From positions 27,228,954 through 27,292,953 of the forward strand of contig JACDQD010000005.1 of the NCBI GenBank assembly GCA_019843655.1: a stretch of DNA of 64,000 bases. Reading direction: 5' to 3'. The notes below the pieces were generated by a model, which was not told where the DNA came from, did no database searches, and saw only the letters and a list, made by a program, of their open reading frames with translations. The DNA is from Lethocerus indicus (taxonomy: Eukaryota > Arthropoda > Insecta > Hemiptera > Belostomatidae). Positions 51,043-61,385 of the stretch are shown in pieces. Every line of letters begins with the position of its first letter. Positions within the stretch are counted from its first letter, which is position 1. The position numbers and the translations under genes are program-made.

Positions 51043-51051
51043 ATTGGCGCC
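51043..51051. promoter_or_regulatory. E2F-like site upstream of CDT1
   Basis: ATTGGCGCC lies about 120 bp before the CDT1 start and differs from the E2F consensus TTTGGCGC by one base. CDT1 is a classic E2F target, so the placement makes sense. The motif is short and could be chance. Confidence 0.35.
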
Positions 51052-51172
51052 TTGCAGGAGTCAACCGAGTGGGAGCTCGTGACTCCATTGTACTCCTTGT
51101 CTTCTCGGCTATCGGTCCATCTGGGAATTTACTCAATTACGCGTTATCAAAGAAAGTGTGATCGCTGGAGCG

Positions 51173-54100
51173 ATGTCTCTACAGACTTCCATCTCGAATT
51201 ATTTCACCAACCGGAAGCGGCCGGCTGGACCGGACCAGGGCAAGCGACCGAGCAAAGTGCTGATCTTGGAAGAAACGGGTAACGACCAGTGCGACACGTC
51301 ACCGGCCAACCTCAAGAAAATTTCCACCCCAGCAGCGCCGCCCCCGCAGCCGACCAAGACCCCGGGCTCGGCCGCCCCCGCGGCCTCAACGACACCCAGG
51401 TCATCCGCTAGAAAAGCCCCCATCAAGGCATCCAGGCCAGTCAGGAAATCTCTTTTTCCCACCGTCCAACAACCCTCCTCCAAGACGTCCTCATCAGTCT
51501 CTCAGGTAATAGCACTATTCTGCAGGTGCTAACAGGTTTGGGGACAATGTCATATACTGGTGGGTTCACAGATCAGGTTCGATTCCTGTACTCAGCTCCA
51601 GCTGTACCACTTAGGATTGTACATATAATCTGCATCCTGGAAACCTGTTAGATACTTGAATCTATAACGTCCTGTCAAAGGTAATTCTACTAATTTTGAG
51701 AATTGATGATTGCACTATACTGTACATTACAGTAAATATTCTTTGAATATTTATAAATTATGAAACAGTGAAAATAATCTAAATATTAGAGAATCAAGCT
51801 GGCATATTCACTTTTCTTTTTCACTTATTTTTTTCATCAAGATATTATTTGGCTGTACATAAATTTATTAGTAAAGAGGTTCTAAAAACTACTCATTTTT
51901 GTATTAATTTCTCCAATTTTTCTATTTTTTATATTTATTTATTTATTTGAATTTAAAATGTTTCCTTTTATTAGAAAAAGTACCAGTGTTTTACCTGTAT
52001 TGGATACACCATTAATAACTTAGTTAGTTAATGCATTTATGTGTAATAATAAAACTAATTTTTTAGACTAAACAAAATTGCACATTCATATCACTTTGGA
52101 TTGGGTAAATCCAATCCGCATTGTCTTCTAAATATTGATTTCCTGTGGACTCATAATTTTGAATCACAATTTTATACCTGTTTTTACAATTCATAAGAAT
52201 AAAAAATTACCAACCATCCAAAATAGCAATCAAATTAACAGTGTTTTCTTATTTTTACAGGATAAATGTGAAAGTGTGGACAACCCTATAGATTCAGACC
52301 AAGCCAAAGGGAGCCTACTACCCCCAATGAAAAATAAAAAACAATGCAATGAAAATGAGAATGAGAACAAAAGTTCTACGAGTAACACAGATTCTTCAAG
52401 GAAAGTGAGTAATCTTAAGAGAAAAATATTTTATTTAGTTCAGATTTTCAATTTAAGGAAAATTTGTTCCAGTACTGGGAATCAGTCCACAGTCCGTCTA
52501 CTAGTATTGTCGAGCTCTTTCTTAAGGTGATCCTTATCCCAGATAATTGACAAAACAAACAATCTGGCTAATAAATTTTCTTTCAATTGCAAACTTGAAC
52601 TGATTGTTATTGGTGTTTATATAATTCTAGTGCACACATTAGGATTAAGAAAAACATTTAAAAAAATGATGCCAAGATTTGGAACACTGTTAGCCTATTA
52701 ACATTTAACAATTACCATTTGTTTTTAGGAATTGGGATTGTCTGACATAAAAGTTAAATTGTCACGGAGCTCACGGCTTGATGAAATTCGTGGTGCTCTG
52801 GAACGATTAAAGCAAGGCCAAGAGAAATTGAATAAGATAGAGCAACAGAAGGAGAAACTAGAATCCATCAAAACGACAGGAGGTGTTAGGGCAGGAGTTT
52901 TGAAGAACCCATCACTTCACCAATTCAAATCTATTCAGTTAGAAGTTCCTACCAGGTTAACAGAACAAAAGTTATTATTATCTGAAATAATTAAAATGTT
53001 TAACAATATGGTTTCAGTTAATTAAATAGTCTAATTTAATTAATTGCCACTAGACTGACTATTTTTATACAAGCATAACATTGTTGTCATTCAAACAAAT
53101 GTCAACATCAAGTTGCAGATTAGATAAGTTGGATTCTATTAAACATAGCATAACAGATTATAGATAAAAGATTAGAAACTGAAGATAAACTAGGAGCCTA
53201 ACAAATAATAATCTACATTAAAGTAATTTGAATAAAACTACCACAAACAACTTTTGTTTTAGATATAAAGTTTGGAATACTGCCATTTTGTTCTTGAGCT
53301 TGTTCACATTTGTTAATAGGATTTCATCAGTAATATAGCATAATATGTATATATCCTGTTACTCTCAGAAATTTACATTTGCATTTTAAAGATTATTTAC
53401 TTTTTCAATGGATTTTAATACCCATTACAAGAAAAGATAGTCATAAAATAGTTACCAATTTCTATAACAGTGGATGTTTCTGTGGTATGAGCAACAACTT
53501 TTTAAACCTATTCCAATTTTCATTCAAAATATATGTCGTATGACTAATCTTAAATTGATGACCAATGTCCAATCTTTAATTGATAGAAGATCAAGTTAAG
53601 CGAACTTAATAAATAATTTTCAGAGGAATAAAAACTATCATAAAAAGATTATTATAAATTTATATTCTCATGTGCTAATTGGAAAAGATGTTTAAACAAA
53701 ATATGGATAAAAGTTTTTTGTTGTTACTATATTTCTGACAGGACATATTTCTGAATATGTTTTTATATGCAATGCATTTTTACTGGGTCATTTTCTCTCA
53801 GTAATACTTTATACCTAAATTGTGAAATATTATTAAATAGAGCAAGCGTAATAACACATACAGAAAGGCCAAGGAAAGTAATAAATTGTTCTTCTCAATT
53901 TGTAATATATATAATTTAATGCCATTTTTTGAATTATTTTTTGGCTTGTGTACAGTCCATCAAAATCAATATTGGACAACATGAAAGATTTGAAATCACC
54001 GAGCAAACTAAGAGAGGTTGTTTTCAAAAGTCCAACAAAAATGCCCAAACTGGCCATATCCACCTATGTCTCGCCAAGAAAACTGCTCGAAGAGAAGGCT

Positions 54101-57100
54101 CAGTTGAGTCCATTGAAGTCACCACCTCCTGCATATCAGCGCTACTACAGCTTGGCTGCTGCGGGTAAACCCGTCCTTATACTACCTTACAAGTACAGGA
54201 CCCTTGCCGAAATTTTTAGATCTGTCGACACTGTTGTTTCTATTATGTACAACCGAAATGAAACTGTTACCTTCTCCAAATTGAAACAGCCTGTCCAAGA
54301 ACTTTCTAAGAAGTAAGTCTAACTTAATTGTCTCTTATTCTTAAATTATATTAAATTTGCTAATTTCTTGTGAAATTGTTCTTATGGAGCACACACAGTA
54401 ACCTTGATTATAGATTTATAATCATTTTGAATGATTTTCATCATCCTGTTAGTGAAGGTTCCTTAAAGCTTGTGCCCCGTTGGTTACTCATTATTTGTTA
54501 CATTTTAGATACTTAATTATGTCTATTGAAAAGTTTTGTAAAACATTGTGAATTTATACAGATGTATTAGCACAGGTTCATCTGTATATATAGTATAGTA
54601 TGAATATAAAGGACTATATTTTAATTCACAGCATAACTTTTCATACTGGTTCATATTATTGTAGGAATTTGACAGAGGCATACCTTGGTCAAATTTTGAC
54701 TGTACTTCCAGAAGCTTATAAATTTTCTCAAGAGAAAGTTCATCAGTTTGGTCAGACAGATAAATATAACCTAGTAATTACTCCCATATTTGAAAGTACT
54801 GTGGCTAATGATCCATCATCAGAAGCAAAAAGTAAGTACATTTTGGTTAGTTTAAATTCTAAGATGATTTTTTTTTCATTTGGATATAACGTATATCACT
54901 TCAGTTTGGGCAAAACACTTTCATGTATTTATTTGTTCTTCACAAGATGAAATGCCCTTGTGCATCAACTGGTGATGATACTGCCTTTTTTGTACTAGGA
55001 GGGAACAGTTAAATTGGAAATATCTTTTTTGTTCTGCACATCACTCAAAATCAAATACGGAAATGTCTTATATTTAAAGTTAACACTTGGAAATTCTTGT
55101 TGGAATGATTCTTGTTAAATAGCTGATGATGAAAATGAACTAGACATTTGTAAAAAATTAGAAATTGCTCCATAATAAAGCTATCATTTTATTATTTTAT
55201 TTTTAAAATAATACAATTATCCGTAAGCACATTATTTGTTGTGTATTATTGATTGCTAGTGCAGTTGTAAATACACAATAACGAAATATGTTAAATGATT
55301 ATAACGGAGTCTACAATGGTGGGGTCCACTAATATTTTTATGGAATGTGCTAAATTCTGTACACATAAATTCTGTGTATTAGTGTTGGTGCATGTGTGTA
55401 TAGTGGAAAACAAATAAATTTTATTGAACTATTTTTAGGTGAAGTGAAGAGTTCAAATAAAAAGAAAAATGAACGTGAATTGATGACACCATCAATGCTG
55501 TTGGAGCGTAAACGGCGTTTCTATGATGTATTGCTTGACATGGCCAAACAACATCATGAGGTATGCCTCACACAAAATTGTCATTTTAATCATTTATTGC
55601 CAATCAAAATAACTGAATTTAGTTAATGTTTGCGTAAATATTTTACTCTTTGCTACCATCCCCAAAATGTGTGTGTGTGCCCTAATCTATCTATTTTTCT
55701 TTTTAAAATTTCTGCACTACCACAAAAGTTGGCCTAGTACCTCATTACACTATATAAATCTTAATTGAAGATTGAATGTTCAAATATTTCCTAATGAGAG
55801 AATTATGCAATATACCAATATATTACTAAAACTCCAATTTGAAGACACATCAAACACTGATAACAGGTTAATTCTTAAATGTGAATTGGTTATAATAATA
55901 AAACCATACCCTAATATAATTGTGTAATGTTACTTGTTTTAGGAGTTCTTAAAGGGTTTGGATCCGCCGATGGTGATAAGTCGTGATAAATTGACAAGGT
56001 GGCATCCGGATTTCGACATTGAGTCTTGCCCAGAAATCAAATCTTCAGAGCTTCCTCCACCACCAAATCTGGAAAAGTATTCCACTGCCAAAGATGTCCT
56101 TAGTAAGTAGGCTATTCAGGAAGCTTCTTCATCCTGTACAAAACATGTGCAGCATTATGAAATATTAGTGAAAAATATAGTGAAACTGTTTATGTGAATT
56201 ATGTTAATGACATCTATTTCTTGTTGCTTGTACTTATCTGGCACATTTGGTTGATATAACAATTGATCAATGAAGACATCTAGCATTTGTAATTACTGTT
56301 TCAATTAGTATAATTCACTGTTTCTTATTTAAAATTGTAGATAAGGCTCGTGACATGTTTGTAATGAATCCTCGGATGGAGAAGGCTTTGCAAAGGTTGA
56401 CCACCTCTCAGGCCAGCAATGAACAGCAAGTGACTAACACCAGTACTGCTGCCAGTTGCCAGTCACTTGCCAATGCTCTCAAGGGCATTCCCAAATCACT
56501 TCTGGAAAAGGTACTATTCTGCATTTGTTCAACTTGATACAATATATTAGAACTTTGTGTAATATTACAAGAGTTCAGTTATAGTAAAAAAAAGTCATCA
56601 TTTGGAGATAGTAATTAGTTGTTACCCACACCGAGGAAAGTTTTCAGAAAATATTGGGATTTTATGGGTAGATTGATAACTTACATTCTTGTAGATGCTA
56701 CCAAAAGTGTATTACAGAATTTAATCTCTCAAGAAACTCGTTATTCGCAATATTTGTTTGTTTCCACCTGCAGTATATCTGACGGAATATTTTGCATTAT
56801 GTTGCACTATAAACAACTGTACTAAAAAATAAGACAGAATTTTCAGATTAGAAAATTACAGCCACAAGTATTTTATTTGAGTCTATTTATAGTTCTAACA
56901 AATATAAATAAAAATACTTTTGATCAAGTTATTTCAGTAATGGCAAGGTTTTGAAAAAGCTAGTGGTATTGGGAAAGGTACGAGAATATTTTTTCTATTT
57001 TGTCTTAATTGGATTGTTGTAACTGAACAGGTGAGAGCTCGGCAAGCAGCAAAAGCAATGATGCTTTTGACAAGGGACCCCGAAGAGAACAAAACCAGTG

Positions 57101-57534
57101 TTGAACTGAGTCGACTCCCAGAATTGGCCAGGATACTCAGAAATTTGTTTGTTGGTGAAAAGAAGAATGTTCTTACCATGGATGTGGTCATCACCAAACT
57201 TTGTTCCTCATATAGAGAAATACTGTCCCCAAGTAAGTAGTGTGTTGGTTTGCGCACTGAAATTGAACAAATAATTTACTTTGTTTCTGGAAATATTTAA
57301 ATCTGTCAGTGTATGTGACATTTAGTGACTCTTATACAAGTATTACTGATTTGTTTTTTTTTCTTTTTCACTTCAGGTGATATGGAACATCATTTGCATT
57401 TGATCATCAAGAATGTACCGGGCTGGTTGACTCTGATCTCTGACAAAAGAAACTATTTGAGAATGGCCAAAGACAAAGAGATGGTTAAAGTCATGACTAC
57501 CCTCCAAAATTTAGCCAATAAAAATTCTATTTAA
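51173..57534 (+). CDS. CDT1: DNA replication licensing factor CDT1
   Basis: CDT1 loads the MCM helicase at origins in G1 and is removed in S phase. Ten exons join in phase to 679 residues: 51173-51505, 52261-52404, 52729-52955, 53956-54312, 54665-54831, 55439-55560, 55943-56102, 56341-56510, 57031-57232 and 57377-57534. The N-terminus carries a PIP box (QTSISNYF) followed by basic NRKR, the layout of a PCNA-dependent CRL4-Cdt2 degron. KSLF fits a cyclin-binding motif, and many SP sites follow (SPTK, SPRK, SPLK). Around residues 290-400 lies the geminin-binding domain (PPPAYQRYYSL, LPYKYRTLAEIFRSVDTVV), and at the end the MCM-binding winged helix (RLPELARILRNLFVGEKKN, DMEHHLHLI). The Drosophila ortholog is double parked. 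It is convergent with APTX. Confidence 0.95.
51530..51660 (+). repeat. tRNA-derived SINE fragment in CDT1 intron 1
   Basis: A perfect B box GGTTCGATTCC (51576-51586) sits in a CAGG/CCTG hairpin like a tRNA T arm. No good A box or acceptor stem is found, so it is probably a truncated SINE. Confidence 0.4.
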
Positions 57535-58913
57535 TTCTTTAAGGCTTATCTTAATTTTTAACTTTTATAGTTTTAACCTTACAGTTAAACTTTTTTTCAT
57601 TTTATCTCACTATTGATTACCTAAAATTAAATGAGAGACTGAAGATTATATGCATTTTAGGATATCATATTTTTTAATATTTTCCAGAGGGGATTGGGGT
57701 TCCTGATTTTGATTTCTTTAAATTTAATGAATTTTTATCTTTGAAATGTGCAAGTATTCTGTTAGGACAGGGAAATTTGTCTTCTAATGTCATGTTTGTT
57801 TAATTCTGATAGTGGTATAATTAATGACAGTGGTTATCAACCATTCTGACTCATGTCATCCTGAACAGTTAGAAAAAGACATATTTATAAGGATGTGTAT
57901 GTATGTATCTTACAAATGGATTGTTAAAGAAAATTAATTTTTTTCTTTTTTCATGTTCCACTATACTATTATTAGTACATATATAAACACAACAAAATAA
58001 CAATATTCTAAAAACGAACATGGTTAAATCTGTAACTTTAATTATTATTATTTAATATTATGAATTAACTGAAAAAAATAATTACTTACTTTAACATCCA
58101 AGAGAAGTTCCCTTGATTGATGACCATTGTTACATCTGGAAAACTTTACATTTAAAGTTTTGTAGTTTTGTGTTACATAGCAGAGCACACTTAATGCAAA
58201 CCTGTTGTATTTCAGGGTGTCCACTTTAGGGAATATCATTTCTTATATAAGTACTTTTTATTTAAATGGGATTATATTCTTCAGTTTGTGTACAGTTATG
58301 ACTATCCTGTTATCAATACTGATTTCATTGACCTAGTATCAATCCATACTTATATTTAAGTATTTTACACCAATGTATGTCAATGTAGTCAGTCATTTGT
58401 TCAGGCAAAATTATGTACTTACTGGCCATTGTTCACATAATAAATATTTATCTATTTTATAATTTAAACATTTTTATAATAAAACAGTTTATAATATAAT
58501 GCTTTATTCTGTTCTCTAATTGGTCTGAGATTGATGAGCAGGTTTTCCCTTTCAAATTAAAAAAAAACTTTTTTTAGTTTATTGTATGGATAGCAACAAA
58601 TCTGTTTCTAATCGCACATACATTTGATTCCAGTTATCCTTATTTGTCGTTAATTCTCTTTAGGTAATTCAAATAAACATTTTTAAATCAAATCATATTA
58701 ATAGAAAAGCAGGAATCAAACTCAATTCTTCTTTTTCCATGCATTATGGACATAACACTGATAATACATTTGTTTTAATGTTTACCAATTATATTGAGAA
58801 ATGTGGCTTCATTTCTACATTTCGTGGAAGTAAGTTACCAATTTCTGGTTATAAATTGTATTGTAGAAAATTGTCAATAAAAATAACATAAACAAATACA
58901 TAAAATTCAAGTG
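57535..58913. other. Convergent 3' region of CDT1 and APTX
   Basis: This is a tail-to-tail spacer. A possible CDT1 poly(A) signal is AATAAA at 58439-58444. A hAT-type terminus occurs at 57829. No gene is seen. Confidence 0.55.
57829..57950 (+). mobile_element. Fragment of a hAT-type element
   Basis: CAGTGGTTATCAACC at 57829 closely resembles the CAGTGGTTCTCAACC end shared by many hAT non-autonomous elements. The following ATCCTGAAC stretch is also reminiscent of those families. No matching right end was found, so it is likely truncated. Confidence 0.4.
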
Positions 58914-60432
58914 TTATCCATCGATATGTTCTTTAATGTGATTCTTCAGTGTGGGCATATTTTTCTGTTTGACACCGCACTTGTGGCATTTCAGTTCTGA
59001 TTTCAATAGCCGTTCACATTCCAATTTTGAGGGTATTAGAACTTTTCCCACAGATTCCAAATCTTGTATAACCTCTGTAATCAATACAAAAATGATACAA
59101 CATAAATGTAATGATCTAAAACTGACTAGTAATAATTTTTCCATTTAATCCACCATGACAATTAATTAAAGACTTTATTATATTCAACAGAATGTACTAG
59201 AAATTTGAACAGTAGAAAATTTTTTTCTGGAGACAAAGATCATGTTTCATATACCTTATTCAGTTATATAAAAAATAACAATTGACTCACTTGATGAAGG
59301 CAAGAAGAAGGATGTTGTAAAAGAATTCCAATGCTTCAATGTTTTGAGAGCTGGAGAATTGTAATCATCCGAGATAACATGGAGGTGTAATCTCTGTAGG
59401 GAGGGCATTGCATGGTAACCAACTCTGGAAAATATAACGTATTCTATACTTTAGAGGCATAAGCATTTTTCCCAAAGAACATTTGCTGTTCATTCTGAAC
59501 AATAATCCTTTCCTGTGGGTCTAATGCACTATAACACAATTCGCATTACTTCAATCTATATCTAGGCTTGATTTAACTTGGCCTAAATACTCAGGGTAAA
59601 GGTTTTTAAAATCCACATACAAAATTAAACTTTTACAGCTAGCAGATGTGATTCAAAACCTACTGAAATAAAGTAAGGCTTAAACAATAGTTTTATTTGA
59701 GTTATATACTCTAAACTAAGATATCAGCCAAATTGGATTTATTTAACTTTAAATGTTTTTTTTATTATTTTAATCGTTTATCAATTTTTTTAAAAATTAA
59801 AATGAAGCATATAATTAAAAAGAATTGTACAGTGTGATAATTAACTTAACTGTTATTTAGTTTATCACTTCTTAAACAGGCCTAAGTAATATACACAGGA
59901 AAGCACATAATGGCACACATGCATAATAGCACTATATAAGCACTGAGAAAAAAAATACACAGGTATAAAAGGTAGTGAAAATATAAACCTCATTGTGCTT
60001 CATAAGCAATGATAAAACAATATGTGTACAGGTACATATGTGTATGTGTGTGTACTGCATGTAAAGCAATATAGGTACTGTTCAAATAAATGTACTTAAT
60101 ACTGATAGAAGGTAAGTTTTGTCTAGCCAATTCCCGGCCTTTGGCTTCCATCCTCCTGAGCAAAGGGACATGTTTCTTGTCCAGGTTTTTAAGATCATTT
60201 ATTTTGGCCTTAGGTAGTACCAAATAGTGGAGTTCCGACTTCGGGTATTTGTCCTTAATGACGACCATTTCATCGTCGGCGAAAATCCTCAGTTTGGGAT
60301 CCTCCATAGAAGCGAGGAGACTAAACTTCCAAGCCATCCCTCGTCCTCGCTGAAAACAGAATAATGTGAGAAGGATGCCGACCAGTTGCACTACTATTTC
60401 GATCTTACAGGCGTCAACGGTATATTAATCAT
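58914..60432 (-). CDS. APTX: Aprataxin, short form without FHA domain
   Basis: Aprataxin removes AMP from abortive DNA ligation ends. Four exons join in phase: 60432-60409, 60349-60096, 59424-59291 and 59074-58914, giving 190 residues. The HIT domain shows [23 protein letters not shown] and [17 protein letters not shown]. The nucleophile is the first His of LHLH; the preceding family His is Arg here. The C-terminal zinc finger is CHKCG...NHIKEH. Exon 1 codes only MINIPLTP, inferred from a GTAAGA donor in phase, so the exact start is less sure than the rest. The N-terminal FHA domain of vertebrates is absent. Confidence 0.9.
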
Positions 60433-61385
60433 TATACTGCCTTAGCGAACCCTGTCATACACGCTGTATTCACAGCTCCAAACAAGTTACTCCAGATAAC
60501 CGGGACAAATTGAAATAACGTTTTGAAATTTTATGTAGGTTACACGAGGGTTACAACGACCAGGCTTTATCTCATTTTTTAGGAGCTGTCGGAATACTTA
60601 GTAAGTTAAGGTCTAACCTGGATTTATTTTTGGATACCTAACATTTTATTATAACATTCCAAGTTATAATTGGTGACAGATTATCATTTAAAGCACAAAA
60701 CAGCTTCGGATTCGAATGTGCTCTTCAAAAATATGTTATCGTTATTATTATTTCAATTCAATCTTTGATTTAAAGTTGCAAAAGTATTAGTAAAATTACT
60801 TTACTATATGTATTCGTGAAACCTATTTCTGCTGGAAGTTAATTAATTCATCCCCAAAATTCATAATATATCATTTCAAAATGATCAAAGATGTCGGTTC
60901 AAAGATATGAAGAATTTCTAGCCTATTATCGTCTTGATTATTTATCTAAACATACTCGATTTTAAGTCCTTTGAAACATTTCCAAACATATAGTAAAAAG
61001 GATGAATTTATATCTGGATTTGCAATATATTTTGGAGAGCCCATACAAGAGAGGAGTATTACGTCTACGCCAGATTTATTCCTTTATTTGTTATTAAAGT
61101 ATCTGCAGTTAAGATATAAAAAATGTAACCCCTTATAACTTTGCAGTAATTTAAATATTCATGCACCATGTCAATGTTCAATGCAAACGTAAAACAATAT
61201 TTTGGATACCAGATCGTAGAAACGGTAAATTTCTTTGAGAGTGATATTATTTGGCGCCAGATTGGCCGATTGTCGGGGGAGGGGGAATGAACGGCTCAAT
61301 GTGGCATTGGCCGGAGGGTGGGGAAGGAGTGATTCGTTCGGGAACGAGTCTTATTCGAGTGGTGGGGGGCCTAGCCGTCACAGTC
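60433..61385. promoter_or_regulatory. Divergent region APTX / BED gene, with E2F-like and CCAAT motifs
   Basis: About 950 bp separates the two divergent starts. TTTGGCGC, a full match to the E2F consensus, lies at 61250-61257, followed by an inverted CCAAT box (ATTGG, 61261-61265). Both are about 130 bp before the likely BED-gene ATG and could form its core promoter. The rest is AT-rich with no gene seen. Confidence 0.4.

Larger units (their letters stand above)
47252..51172. other. Intergenic region between zinc-finger gene and CDT1
   Basis: This divergent spacer holds the zinc-finger gene promoter region (about 47300-47560) and the CDT1 upstream region (about 50700-51172). Between them lies AT-rich DNA with a tRNA-like element at 50190-50255. 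Short open frames here lack coding character. Confidence 0.55.

Noticed and set aside
59291..59424. Loss of the first His of the aprataxin HIT triad suggesting a dead enzyme
   Set aside because: The middle His that acts as nucleophile and the last His are kept, and from memory the first position also varies in other invertebrate and fungal aprataxins.
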